64,000 bases of DNA from Monarcha castaneiventris obscurior. Taxonomy: Eukaryota; Chordata; Aves; Passeriformes; Monarchidae. Below, piece by piece: positions 21,511 to 34,223 of this stretch. The translations under genes and the position numbers were made by a program. The notes beneath the pieces were generated by a model. It was not told where the DNA came from. It was given only the letters and a program-made list of their open reading frames with translations, and did no database searches. The stretch spans positions 1 to 64,000 of the forward strand of contig JAMPIT010000544.1 in the NCBI GenBank assembly GCA_026261815.1, written 5' to 3'. Position 1 is the first letter of the stretch; every line of letters starts with the position of its first letter.

Positions 21511-22824
21511 TGTGGGTTTTCTGTGCTTTTTCTTCCAAATCTGGGATTGAGATTGCTGAAATCCAACTGTCCTAATGCCCACTGGGATTGGAAACGCAGC
21601 TTTGATAACACACACTTGCTGTTGGCTGAATTTGTCTTTCCCAGACTTTGTGCAGGGAAGTGTCTCTCTGGCACATTCAAGAGCTCCAGTGAGGAGAGAC
21701 CTCGCTGAAGGCCTGAGGGAGGAAAATGCTCATATGAGCAGAGAAGAAACCCTGCAGTTGTTCTGCACTCAGGGATGGGAGGAAGGGGCCACCAGGAAAT
21801 AATGTTGGGTGGTTTGATGGAGCGATGGTTTCCATGGCAACTTGGTCCTTACCTAATGGAGCCCAGCACACACCTTCCCCAGCTCACCCCCCTCTCACAA
21901 GCAACAGGCAGGATGCTGTGGTCACCATTTCTGACTCAGTTACACCAGGCAAGATCAGCCCTCCCCTGCTTTTGACAAAACAAGTTAACCACATCCTGAA
22001 GGGGAATTAAGGCTTTTCTCCCCCTGGCTCAGTTCCTGCTGGCTTCAAGAGAGCCTCTGCAGAGGACAGGGCAAAGTGGGCTGCATTAGGCTTGGTCAGG
22101 TCAGACCCTCAGGCCTTGCAGACACCCAGAGAAGACCCTCAGCCCTTGCAGAAGCTACGTGAAATCTGCATGGCAAATCCAGATCCAGTAAAATGCTCAC
22201 TTAGTGCATTCTACCACCATCATTTAAATCAGGGGGAGCCGTTCACCTGTATTTTTATCCTGATTTTCCAATCACTCCCATTACATTTTTATCTTGCACT
22301 GCACACCTTTCCCCAGTCTCTCAGGCAGATTTCTATTTTGAGAACACTCCCTTAGACAAAACAGTGGAATCAGATGGACAGGAGGGAAAGGTCCATGAGT
22401 AAGTTCTGGTATAATCCCTCAGTCATAAAGTGTTGATCAAGTCTGGGACTAGGACTGGATCCATCCACACCTCCTCTGAGAAGGAGCTGAGAAAGCAGGG
22501 GGGTCCTTTCTGCACCTCATGACTCAGTGGGAGGGTTTCCCTATTACAGCTCTATCCCTTTCCTGCCCCCACTCTCAGCATCAATCCTTCTAAATTAATT
22601 CCAATTCGATGTTCCTGGCTCTGTTTCACCCATGCAATAAAGCTGCAGAGTTGTTGGAAATGATGCCAAGTTTAAACTTTTTTATATAACTTTAGTCAGG
22701 GCTTTTGTGCGCTTTTCCCTGAGGGAAGGGAACTGAAGTTTCTTTTCAGGGGACTGTTTCACCAGGGGAGGCCTGATGCACTTAACATCTCCCACTGGGA
22801 GCTGCCAGAGGATGCACAAGGCAT

Positions 22825-23240
22825 AAATGACCATTAAAGAGCATCAACACCAAACATCACCCCTGGCATGCTCGGAGACACCTGATCTGGGAAAAGATCA
22901 GTAGGAGAAGAGAAGAGAATGAAGAAAGATAACCTAATTAACATCGAAGGTGAAGGCATCAATAGGAACCAAATACTGAGAACTGTGTAACTTGGGACCA
23001 ATGAACATTGAACCAATGAATTTCTCTGGGTTCTGACTGTATAAGTACATGAAAAATGTAGTGAAAACCTTGTGTGATGGAAGGATTTTCTCTGCACACC
23101 CGGGCTATGTGGGCATGAAATGATCTCTGTTGCACATCCTGGCCAGAACAACATCCTGGCCAGAATAAAGTAATGCCTTCATTCGCTAACACTAAAAAAT
23201 GCAGTTGGAGAGTTCTTGTTTTTCCCACAGTTTTGGTGAC
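22825..23240 (+). mobile_element. Probable solo LTR (paralogous copy in the TRDC2 flank)
   Basis: Same element as at 3,590-4,020, with the same flanks, so it was duplicated along with the TRDC region rather than inserted twice. Small internal differences exist, for example near 22,855. Confidence 0.5.
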
Positions 23241-23474
23241 AAAACCACCCCTAATGTGAACGGCAATAAAACTTCCAAAGTCATTTTAGGAAAATTTTCA
23301 TTTCCAGCACATCATATTTATTTTTCCTTCCCCTTGCTTGGTCTCACACATAGAGTGTGGTATCCAACATCTGTCCTGCTGAGCAAGTCAAAATGGAGAG
23401 AGCTCTCTCCTGTGGCAGAGAACATTAAAAGCATCTTGAAAGAATAAACCTCTTTCCAAGAGATTACATGGGAA

Positions 23475-24444
23475 AGTATCATGAGGAACAAGGAAATCTT
23501 GGGAAATGGGAAAGCAGGGAGAATATTTTGCATTTTCTCTCACGTTTTTATTTACATCCAGTGAGAGGAGTGTTTATGCTTCCACTCCACACCTTTCTTG
23601 CTTCTTAAGAAATGTATGGGAATGACCCAAGCAAGGTTCAATATCTGAAAGGTTTCTGTGCCCAAGACACAAAGGATGGTGAAGCTTCACATCCAGAAAG
23701 GCTCTTGCAGCACCAGGCAGGACTCCCACTCTCATGCCTTCAGTGGAGTGGCTTCCCCAGAGCCAGCAAGAATGTGACAGAAGTCAGGACAGTATCAACA
23801 TCTCTGCATCACCTGATCCCTTGGTACCTCATCCCCCTGAACCCCCACATATCAAAGGCTCAGGCTTGTCCTTGCAGAAATCCTCGTGGTTTTTCCCTTG
23901 TGATGCTCCACAGTGTTCTAGGGCCAGACTTCCTCACCCTCAGGCCCTTGGCTGCCTCTGGGCACAGCACAGCAACCTGACCTGGGGTTTATTTACCTGC
24001 CAAAGGAGCGCAGGGAAGGCTGCAGCCAGTTGCAGATCAGATGGGTCTGGATGGGATGTGGCTGATGCTGCTCCTTTCTACCTGCTGTCAGACTGGGCTG
24101 GGTGCCAGAGCTCTGCCTGTGCCCATCACTGCAGCTGCGGCATCCCTCAGTGCAAGGCTTGTGTTTGGGAAGAAGGGTGGACATGTATTTAAAAGGACAC
24201 TCAAAGCAAACCTCAAAACTGCTATGAGTTTTGATTTGCTAGGAGTAATTAAAATACATTGGATGAGGTTAAGAAAATTCCTTTGTTTCCTTTATTTTAA
24301 ATCAGATTTCATTGCAATATTATCTTCAATTTCAACTTTATAGTTGAGAAGGTAAAACAGACTGTTTCACTCTCTGGTCACATAACCTTTTGACAAGATG
24401 ATAAATGTATTATTTTCTTGGTTTTAATTTAAACAGTGTCAAAC
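23475..24444. other. Copy-2-specific block absent from the TRDC1 flank
   Basis: About 970 bp lie between two blocks that are contiguous next to TRDC copy 1. I see no gene, RSS or transposon ends, so a deletion in copy 1 is as likely as an insertion here. Confidence 0.5.
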
Positions 24445-25112
24445 TCCATGACAATGTGAAATATTAAATAGCTTTTTGTACCACTGAATCCTTCTGTTTT
24501 CTTATACAGCATTAAAAATACAATGGAATAATCATATTCCTGCATCTGCTGGGTATAATCTGATTTGTCTGTTTTGTATCCTGAAACACTAAAAAGTTTC
24601 TGATAAAATGAGGTCTATTGACGTAAACTGAACTTCTTTCTCTGATCTCTCCTGCTACCTTCTGGCCAAAGTGTTTATTGTTCTCACAACATTTCCAACT
24701 TCATGGAGTCTGGAAAACAGCTCAAACAGGAGACAAAAACCAAAAAACCAACTGACCAAAAAACCCACCAAAAAGCCCGCAAGAAGTGTTGTGTCTGCAC
24801 ATGCCACAAATTAAACTTCTTTGCTCTTCATTTGCATTCTGGCCGTGCCAGCAGGTGCAGTTGGAAACTCTTGCTAAGTGATACAGAGGCTTTAGAAAGT
24901 CCAGGGCCAGGAAGTTGAAAGAGCTGCAAAACTGAAGTGAGCTTCAGAGAAGCTTCATTTGAAGGTACAAACTACAGCAGGGTTACGGCTGGAAGTGATT
25001 TGTAACAGGAGAAATGGAGCAGAAGATGGGAAGCACTGGCAGCACTGCTTTCAAAATTCCTTAGGATTTCTAAAGGAGTTTTAAACTGTAAGTTATTCAG
25101 GAAACTTGGTGG

Positions 25113-27030
25113 TCAAAATGTCCTGGGCTGGAGGAAAGATGTCTTGATGGGATTAAGAGGTTCGTTTGTGCCCCAAAAAGCTGTTGTGCGTAAATCAGGT
25201 CTTCCAAAGGTGTGGATGTCTGGCTAAGCAAGCAGCAGAATGCAGCCCAGGCTTTCTGGCTGCAGGCGATGAAGAGGCTGATGAGAAAACGAGTGAATGC
25301 AAGTGCCAGAGTGCCTGGTGCCCCGGGATAAGGATGCTGTGGGGAAGTTGTTTCCTGCAGGAAGGCTGGAGCTGGGGTGCCCTCAGCAGCTCCAGTCCTT
25401 GGAACCATGAGGTGTCTGCAGAGGGGTTTCTCACTGGGGTTTCTCACATCAGGTTCTGCCTGTGGACCTGGCTCTTTCTGCCAACAGGTGAGTCTGCTTG
25501 CATGGCACAAACCTGTGGATATAATACTTGTTTAATTTAATCCAGTTGGGAATTCGGGGGGCTGTGCTTTGGAGTTGTCTCCTTTAGGCATCAAGATACC
25601 GAGGGTGTGCTTTGAACAGCTGTAAGGGGTGGATGGAATGGGAAACATGGGGAGGGTGGGTCTCAAAGCACCAGCCTTAGACATGGTCACTTGCTGTGGG
25701 ACTCTGGGAAAATGCCTTGTCCTTTGGTGGGTAATTCACTCTGTGAAACAGGAGAGAGAAATTAAAGTCCTTAAATTTTGTTCTGTCCCAAAATGCAGCA
25801 GAGACTTGGAAAAGGATGGAATTACTTAAATATACAGAATCTGCCTGTTCTTGTTTTTAAATTAATTTGAATTAATAAAAATTTTCCTATTTTACATAAA
25901 TATATAAAGTTCTCCAATTACATATGCTACAGTAACATCAGTGGGAGAGCTTCCATTTGTTGAACAAGTTTGTGTATTTGGAAATCTGGGTGAGATGTTT
26001 AAAACTGTTCAGTGATGTGATCTGCTGCTTTCCAGCAGTTGTTCCTCCCTCACCTCAGCCAGCTTTTAGTTGAAAATATTGGTAGGGATTGCACATACAT
26101 TACAATTAGCTTGGAAAGGAAATGAATTTGTACAGCAATAATTTCTGTATGGGCAGGCACAAAGGTTTCCAATCAATTTATAATTTGAACGATAATCATT
26201 CCTCCCTCCCCCCCCTTTGCTTCCTTCCTTCCTCACTGTGCTGTACAGTAATTTTGGGAATGTCATTCAGGAAAATTCCAAGTGCCAGTTCTGCTGTGGC
26301 TGACCTACAGAGAAAAACTCATCTGGGCATGGTAAGGAGGGATTATTTTGCGAAGTGCTGTTACACTGACACTGTTACTGCTTTGCAGGAACCACAAACA
26401 CTTCGATTTGGCCATGATAACCCTGAGTAAAGACAAAATTCTGGCTGTTCTTGCCAGCTAAGAAGAAAATGTCAACTGCTGGTTCTAAATTTTTCCTTTT
26501 TCTTGTTTTCTGCAAGTAAATGTGCTTGAGACTGCTTGACTGCAGTGGAAGTGATGGACTGAGCTATTCTGGAAGGGATGCCCAGTTTGGTTTCTTTTCA
26601 TCTGATCCTGAATATCTATTCAGGATGTTTTTCTTCTGTATAGAGTGGGGCACAGAAAGAGAAATTGCATTCCTGGGAAAAGTAAAAGTTTTGAATAAAT
26701 TTTCTTTTTCCTCTAAGGAAAATCTGCACATATTCCCTTATTTCAGAAACCAGTACAGAATTGTTGGTTTCATCACAATCATGTCAGTTAGCATAGTTAC
26801 CATACCCAGAAAGGTGTGGCTGGTTTTAGAGGTGCTGATATTTTAATGGTTCTGAAAGAACCATTAAAATATCAGCACCTCTAAAACCAGCCATCACTGG
26901 CTTTGAATATTTAATCCCTGTGTATCATTATCAAATCACTTTAAAATAAACATTATCAATACTTCTGTGTGATAAGGAATAGTTAAAAATTATAATGTGC
27001 CATGGAAACATCTTAAATTTCAGGAGAGGA
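25113..27030. other. Spacer between TRDC copy 2 and the first J-alpha
   Basis: No gene recognised. By position this is where the T-early-alpha promoter lies in mammals, but I cannot point to a motif that proves it. It contains a long hairpin at 26,817-26,893. Confidence 0.35.
26817..26893. repeat. Perfect 37-bp inverted repeat with 3-base loop
   Basis: Left arm 26,817-26,853 starts TGGCTGGTTTTAGAGG and ends ATGGTTCT. Right arm 26,857-26,893 is its exact reverse complement; the loop is GAA. It sits about 150 bp upstream of the first J-alpha RSS. Confidence 0.95.
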
Positions 27031-27039
27031 CAGAGGTGG

Positions 27040-27125
27040 TGTTTTTGTAAAGGGCGGAGCTGCTGTGGGCTTGTTCATTGAGAAGCTCCAGTTTGTGTCT
27101 GGAGTTCAGCTGACAGTGTTTTCAG
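27040..27125 (+). other. TRAJ: J-alpha segment, motif FVSG, with 12-RSS
   Basis: Nonamer TGTTTTTGT (27,040-27,048), 12-bp spacer, heptamer TGCTGTG. J (27,068-27,125) reads GLFIEKLQFVSGVQLTVFS and ends in a GTGAGC donor. The first J glycine is Val and the usual GT is GV, so this 5'-most J may be poorly functional. Confidence 0.75.
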
Positions 27126-29670
27126 GTGAGCTGCTCCTCTTTGGCTGGAGGAATGTGGGGATGATATTTCCAAGGGCCTCGCTCCCATTTACAATTCCAA
27201 AATGTGAAATAAATGACAGAAGCACAATTCACTTCCCTGCCAGCTACAGTAGGGGAAGTAAAAGGAAGAAAAAAATCAGTAAAAATTCTGCTTACCGCAA
27301 TTGCTTTCAAAGCATCAGTCTAATACAGCAGAGGCATCTCCCCAGAGATGCCATTCAGAACAAAAAATACAGCTGAGTGAGAAAAAGTGGAAAGAAACAC
27401 TGCAAATGGATGGATATGAGCAAATTATATCATATTATTCTCTGTGCATTTAAATGAACTTAATACATAGAGATGGCCAATTTAATTTAATTATAATTAC
27501 GTGATTTTTATATTATTTTAATTTTTTATTAATTTTTAAATGTCCTTTTCCTTTAATTATTGACATTTTATTTTAATTCAAGTTCATTTAACTTTTGAAG
27601 GGCAGTATCAACTGAGATCCTTGCAACAAAATCCTATGTTTTCAGTTTAATGTCATTCTGCAAATTCAGGCCTGTTTCTGACTCAACAAACTGGTTGTGG
27701 TTGCCAGTCCAGTGTTACATGAGGAAGGGCTGGGGAGCTGCAGCCTGTTCAGAGACACAGACACCAGAAGGGTTTATCCTGTGTGGAAGGGTTTGAAGTT
27801 AGATTTGAGAAAGGAAAATTTGGATTAAAATTCTATGATGCTTTTTTTTCCCTGTACATCAGCAATTTGAGAAAAATCTAGAAGCAGTGCATGAGGTGAA
27901 AAATGAATGTCATGCATCAGCCTGCTTTGCTTTGCTCCTTTTATTTTTTTTACAAACCTTTCCATGGTACTGAAAACATGTGGCAAACACCAGCTTGCTT
28001 TTTTCAAGGGGTTATATCTCACACTAAAATCCACTCAGCATAAGAACTTCTGAGCTTGTTTTACCCTGTTTTGGGATTTGGTGGTTTTGGTTTTTTTTTT
28101 TTTTTGAAAGGTTATTTCTCCTCGATGATGAGGAATACACAGACCAAGCCCGAATGGGGAGAAACTCTCCATGATATCTCTTGGTTTACAGCTGAACTGG
28201 ACAGACAGGAGCAGATCAGTTCTTGGCCTCAGTAAATCATCAGCAATTATCCAGTGTCCCTGAAGCCAAAGTGACCAATTTACGCTGCTTTTAGCACGGG
28301 TTTATCTCTCAGCAGCACTAGAGCAGCCCCTACAGCCCTGTCGAGTGAAAAACGTGCTTTTGTAGTTTTACAGTGAAAGTCTAATGTAGAATTCTGAGAA
28401 GGAAAGTGGTTGGAGAAGAAGCGTGAGGTTTTCTCAAACAGCTGCTCTGCTTGGAGGTCTTGGAATTAATATTCAGAAGTGCCTTAAAGAACAGGGCATT
28501 TTATACCAGGCTGAAACAAGTGATTCTCCATGTTTTAGTTGTGAGAACTCGGCAAGTTTCAAGTTCAGATTTTTATAAAGTTTCTTAGATTTTTGTGAAG
28601 TTTCTTACAGTTGTGACACACCAGTTTCGAAAAAGTAATTTTTGGTCAAGGAAGAGCTTAATAATAAATCCAAGGAATTCTGAAGAACAGTAAAGAGCCT
28701 GATCATTCCAGAGTAGCTACAAAGCAACAGTAAAAGGTTCCTGGAACTGGATGGTTTCCACAGGTTTTTAAATCAGAGTTCAGAGTGGCATTTTCAGATG
28801 GTCTTGTGATAACTTCCATAGGAGTGGGAATGTTGGAAATGGAAATGCACTCAGCTTTGGGACAAGGACTCCTCTGAAGGTAAATCCAAGTGAGTATAAT
28901 GAAGAAGAATAAGGAAAAAAAAAAACAAACCACACGTGAAGGAAAAAGAATTGTCTGAGTATATTCCACTCTTCTGTTTGCATGTAAGTTATCAGAGTTA
29001 CTGATGTGTAGCTGGCCTTGTGCAGGTCAGAAAGAGAAAATACTGAATTTGGGGGCTGCAGTGCCAGTTTCTAGAAATCTCTGTGCATCTGTTGGAATAA
29101 AAATAGAGGCAGAAAGTGAGACTGAGTTGCTCTGTGGATTGTCTGTCTATATTTTTAGTTATACAAGAAGATTATAGAAGTGTTTGTGGTTTTGTTGTTG
29201 TTGTTTAGTTTGGTTTGGTTTGGGTTTGGGGTTTAGCTGTTGTTTCATTTTTTGGGTTTGGGGTTTTTTTCCCCAAAACTGGAGATGTGAGAACAAAGGC
29301 AAATTCATATCTTAGAAAGGAATAAATCCTTAAAGCTTCATCATCATTTGGTGCTGTTCAGGGGATGGGGGACACTTGGATGAGGAGTTTAGACAGTTTT
29401 GATGTGAGGTGCCTGATGTTGCAGGCTGGTGTAACCTGGGATAAGATAAGCACTAACTGAGGTGGATGGACAAAGTGCTGTTGAAAAACTTCACTCCTCT
29501 CTTGCTTTTTCTTGTTCATCTTCATGCTCCCAGTTAATTATTCTGCTTTCTACAGTTGCTGCTATTACACAATCTGCTCTGTGATAGATGTGAGCTGGGC
29601 TGGTGAAATAGGATCCCACAGCTCTGGGGCTCATTGTACTGAACTGTCATGAGAATTTTTTCAAGCATTT
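27126..29670. other. J-free spacer, 2.7 kb
   Basis: A/T-rich, with poly-T at about 28,090-28,105 and a G/T-rich low-complexity tract at 29,185-29,275. No J segment, gene or complete transposon recognised. Confidence 0.4.
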
Positions 29671-29671
29671 T

Positions 29672-29790
29672 AATCATAGAATGGTTTGGGTTGGAAGGGA
29701 CCTTAAAGATCACCTCATTCCAACCCCGTTCTCTAAACCAGGTCACCTTCTCTAGATCAGGTTGCTCAGTTTTGATCTAGGAAGCTTGAG
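29672..29790 (-). mobile_element. CR1 LINE 3' end fragment
   Basis: The minus-strand CR1 3' terminus is evident in 'catagaatggtttgggttgg' followed by 'aagggaccttaaagatcacc'. Confidence 0.75.
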
Positions 29791-29873
29791 AAGAAACGCC
29801 CTGAGAGATCTTTGAACACACATCAAAGTTAAAAATCTCCCTTTGCTCAAAAGCTACTGCCAGCAGTTTTGGT

Positions 29874-29957
29874 AAAGCTCTTTGTCACAGTGAAAGTCCG
29901 GAGGTCGTTACAACAAGCCGATTTTTGGAGAAGGGACAAAGCTGTCTGTCTATCCAA
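29874..29957 (+). other. TRAJ: J-alpha segment with 12-RSS
   Basis: Nonamer-like TTTTGGTAA region just upstream, heptamer CACAGTG (29,886-29,892). J (29,893-29,957) reads SGGRYNKPIFGEGTKLSVYP with a GTAAGT donor. Canonical FGEG. Confidence 0.85.
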
Positions 29958-30014
29958 GTAAGTGCCAGAAATAAACGTATCAAAAGTTGAGCTTTATAAC
30001 ACTGAGGTGAGCTT

Positions 30015-30170
30015 TGGCCCATCCCTGGAGTTGTTCAAGGCCAGGTTGGATGGGACCCCGAGCAACCGGACCCAGTGAGTGACCCCTGCCCACGGCAGAG
30101 GAGTTGGAGCCAGATGATTTTTAAGGTCCATTTCAACCCAAACCATGTTATGTATCTGTGAATCAGGGGG
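30015..30170 (+). mobile_element. CR1 LINE 3' fragment
   Basis: Typical text 'gttcaaggccaggttggatg' and, near the end, 'ggtccatttcaacccaaacc'. Confidence 0.65.
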
Positions 30171-31384
30171 TTAAAGATAATTTTTTCCCTAAGTGACAAT
30201 CTTTCCAACTACCAAGAGTTAGTGGATGTGTCACCTTTCAGATATAGGATAAGTGAATATTCATCTTGAAATTGTCGGACTTGTGAGTCCAGTTTCCTTT
30301 CTTTCATGCAAAACATTTGAGGTAAAATCCGCCAGTCCAAGGAGATTTTGCTTCCATCTTCTTCAGTGCTTTTTGAGGTGGGACTTTTTTGAGTTAATAT
30401 CCCCAAGATGAGAACTCTACTTGAAAAATGTCGATGTTTTCCTATTGGTTATGAGGGACACTAGGACTGTAGCTTCAGACAGCTCACATATGTAGAGCAG
30501 GTTTCTGGTCTCTCAAGATACCTCATTTCCCTGAACATGTAGTTCAGAGTGTCAGTTTCTTTTCAAATTAAGGTTTTTACAAGTTTTACTTTCAGAAATC
30601 AAAAGAGCATTTAGTAATTTCTCTTTTTTTAATAAGTAGAGAGAAAGCCTGTCATGGATCAGAAGTTTCCATGGCCAGGGTTTTGTTAAGGTCTGCCAAG
30701 GTGTAACTTCAGAGGTGAAAATCAAGAGCTTAAATGTGAATGAGGAATGCACATAAAAGTAAAGCCAGAAAGAATCGTGAGAGGTTTTAGGAAGCAAATG
30801 CCTGTGGTTCTGAGCATTGCATGCAGGTAGGTCTGGGCCAAGATGTCCAGTACTAGTTCCCCATGGAGTTTAACTGATGATTTGAGGAAATTTCTTATTC
30901 TAATTTTCCAGAACTGGAGTGGGGGATGCTATGTGAACACTTACATTTCAATACTCTGAGAAATTTGATGTTTCATTTATTTCTAATGTAGGTTTTAAAG
31001 TCACTGGGATAACAAAGGCTGGGAAGAATTGATGCATGTCCTTGCCTGACCCTGATCGCTGAAATCTATTGATGTGTGGGGTTTTTTCCTAGTGAAGGAT
31101 TGCCTTGTAAATGTTTTTATGGCTGAAAGTAGACACACAGTTAAGATGGAGTGATAATTACTCCTTGGTAAAAAAAAAAAAATCAGTTTCCAGTTTAAAG
31201 GAAAAAGGAAAGGAAGGGATACATACAAATAGGTGTAACATGTTGTTGGGAATGTTTTTAGTTAAGCCATGAGTCTCATTCCATAATAAACTATGGATAT
31301 TATCATTTACTACTCCCAATTTTGCTTAGTTGTCTTCCCTTCTATGAAAGGAGGAGTTAAAAAGGCAAATATATTTCTTTGAAT

Positions 31385-31475
31385 GGTTTTTGCAAAGCAC
31401 TTTCTGGCTGTGTGAATACAGGAAATGTAGGGAAATTAACTTTTGGACAAGGAACAAGAATTATTGTAAAACCAG
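31385..31475 (+). other. TRAJ: J-alpha segment with 12-RSS
   Basis: Nonamer GGTTTTTGC, 12-bp spacer, heptamer GGCTGTG (31,406-31,412). J (31,413-31,475) reads NTGNVGKLTFGQGTRIIVKP with a GTAAGT donor. Confidence 0.9.
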
Positions 31476-32058
31476 GTAAGTGAAGAGGGATAATTTAGTA
31501 ATTACACTTCTGTGTTCTTTTTTCCTAAGTATTTAATTTGTTTGAAGGTTTAGGAAATCTTGTCTCTGTTCTGCTGAGCATCCATAAGACTGAAACCCTT
31601 TTCATTATTGATTTTTCCTAACCTTTCTCAACCCTTGTCAAATGCACTGTGTTACAAAGGCAGTGGCATGGAATGATTCAGACGAATCTTTTTCTCTCTT
31701 TTATAATTGATATGTTGACACAATAATGGCTGCAGAGAAAAGTTGCGATACTAAATATTGTCTTTTTATACTCATGCTTCATCTGAAATACCTTAAATGG
31801 GGAGGAAAAAGTGAAATAGAAACCTTGTTTGCTTTTACAGACCCGAAATACGTAGTGACGCGGACAGAAAAGTATTAATACTGCCATTTATTCTAAGATT
31901 TAGTTTAGCAAACATTTAAGCAACAGAAGTAAATTTCTGTGGATACCAGCACCAGCACAGTGAAACATTTTGCTTCACACGGGCTCCCACAGGTTTGGGA
32001 GAGAGGTTAACTTTGTCCCTCAGCAGCCACTGGGAACCTGTTCAACTCATCCTGCGGT

Positions 32059-32146
32059 GGTTTCTAGAAAGACCCTTGTCACCGTGTGTCTGGTGCTGCC
32101 AGGAAGTTCATTATTGGTGGAGGAACTCGTCTCTTTGTGCTTCCAA
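32059..32146 (+). other. TRAJ: J-alpha segment, motif IGGG, with 12-RSS
   Basis: Nonamer GGTTTCTAG (32,059-32,067), 12-bp spacer, heptamer CACCGTG. J (32,087-32,146) reads SGAARKFIIGGGTRLFVLP with a GTAAGT donor. Ile replaces the J phenylalanine. Confidence 0.8.
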
Positions 32147-33068
32147 GTAAGTCTTCCAGGAAAAGCAGTGTTTCAGCCTGTGTTTTCACCCAGAAATAGA
32201 GTTTTGGCCATCCCAGGGCCAGCGAGAGCCCGTTCCGTGCAACTCCTGAGTGCTCAGCAGAGCTGGAGGCAGAAATGTTCTTGTGCTCTGGTTCTAGGGA
32301 TCTTCTGACAAAGATTCAGGTGGAATGATGAATTCAGATTCCTCCTGGAGCCTCGCAGCAGTATAAACAGACAGGATAACTGCACGGGTCTGTTGAATTC
32401 TGTCCTGCCCTTGCAATTTCAATGAGGTGCTTTTTATAAAGGAATTTGTATTCAAGTCTCCAGCGCCAGATTTTCACCTCCAAGCTAATATCTGACAAAT
32501 TGCACAGACTTTTTCAGGGGCTATGACACAAGTAGCTGCTCCTTTCCTGCCCATTTACAGGTTTTGGCAGTGCTGGTTCAAAACTGTTGCATTGTTTGGG
32601 CAAGTTCAGCAATCAAGAAGTAATTGAAAGTCTAATGGACCTCCCTCTGAGGCTTAGATATTCGAGCTGCTTAAAAGTCATCTCGTTTTACCAGGTTGAA
32701 TGACTTCATTGTCTGTTGAATATCTGGGATAAAATGGGCACTTGTGAGGCAGATATACCTGAGAAACAGAAATCAGTTAAGTAAAATGAACTTTCTTTTC
32801 ACCTTGTAGAAAGAAATCAGAACAAACCTTTGTTCACGGGAAAATCTCCAATTTGCAGTCAACATTTAAATAAAATACCTGAGGAAGAAAGGAAGAAAAG
32901 CAGTCCAGACAGCATTTCCTGTAAAATATTTATGTATATCCAACTGGTTAGTTCTGGGGTTTTTCCCATTTTGAACGGTGAAAGGCACAACTTTTTCTTT
33001 ATAGGCAGGTCCTGTGACTCACCAGCAGGCTTTTAGCTGAGAAATTATAAAGTTCAAACTTCAGAGAT

Positions 33069-33153
33069 TATTTTTGTAGAGAACTCTCAAGCAGTGCAAC
33101 TGTAGGAGGAAGAAAGCAGATCTCTCAACAGGGAACACAGACAGTTGTGACAA
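33069..33153 (+). pseudogene. TRAJ: Degenerate J-alpha
   Basis: A good nonamer (TATTTTTGT), 12-bp spacer and AGCAGTG heptamer precede a J-like end QQGTQTVVT. The FG is lost and no GTAAG-type donor follows. Probably dead. Confidence 0.55.
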
Positions 33154-34129
33154 GAAAGTGTAGTCTGGTTAAGGAAGCAGCTTTTTTTGCCTGTTTACCT
33201 TCCTACTCTGCCAGATATTTTGCAAATGTACTCAGCTCAAATTATTGGTCCATCATGCAGATCCAGAGTGTAATTCTTCTTCAGTTGTGACGATGCCAAA
33301 CACTGCAGCACTCTTACACTCGGTTTTCCTGCCTGTGTTATGCACAGGTCAGGCTAAATGTCTTAGTAAGTCCTGATTCCTGACTTAGGATCAGAATGGG
33401 GTTTCTCTCAGATTTGCCCTTAGATTCACAGGTGAGAAACTGTGGTTCTGCTGAATTCTGTGACAAGCATTTCTCTTTTCCAAATGTCAGGAAATACTGG
33501 AGGAGGGGGGACTGCTGGTCATGCAAAGTCACATGTAGAAAATGACAGGAGGAAACCCAAGGCTCAGCCAAGTGAGCACCACAATGTGTAGGTTAATTCA
33601 GCTCCAGGCTTGGTTTGAGCCCGATCTTATTCAGGATGCAGTGAGTGATTTGTGCCCTGATTGGATGCAGGGAGGAGAACTGCATGGGGCTGCCATCAGG
33701 ACATCCTCATTATTGCATTTCTGAAAACCTCCCATAAGCAAGTCATCCACTTACATACGTGTGGAACCACAGAGGAATAGCAAGGAATAGCTGAAATGGG
33801 CACATCCATCACAGAAACTCATTAGGAGGATGGTTAATTACCAGACTGCAAGGGCAAGTTCTCCTTCTCTTCTTTATATTTCAGTGAGCAGATATTGTCT
33901 GAATTCTTAGTGAGGAACGGGGAACAGAGGCTTGAAGTTAGGATGGAAGTGTTTTCCTGTCCAGGCAGCTTGCAGAATGGAAACATTTTATTGAGATGCC
34001 AAATGTATGCCTCGATTTTCTTTGCCAAGTTCAGTAAGTCTGGGATGGGATTATCTGAGTTCACTCCTGTCCAGAAATCATCAGAGAGGAGGAGTTTTCC
34101 TGTTTTGTGTGCATTTGCAGAGCAGGAAG

Positions 34130-34223
34130 GGTTTTTGCAAAGGAATTAAATGATGTGTGAATTCAGGAAGCAACTATGGAAGGTTGCAGTTTGGCAAAGG
34201 AACGAGGCTCAGTGTTAAACCAA
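34130..34223 (+). other. TRAJ: J-alpha segment with 12-RSS
   Basis: Nonamer GGTTTTTGC, 12-bp spacer, heptamer TGATGTG. J (34,158-34,223) reads SGSNYGRLQFGKGTRLSVKP with a GTAAGT donor. This J falls in the interval deleted from the fossil copy at 5.98 kb. Confidence 0.9.

Noticed and set aside
24150..24185. LVFGKKGG as a J segment in the copy-2-specific block
   Set aside because: No heptamer or nonamer upstream and no donor.
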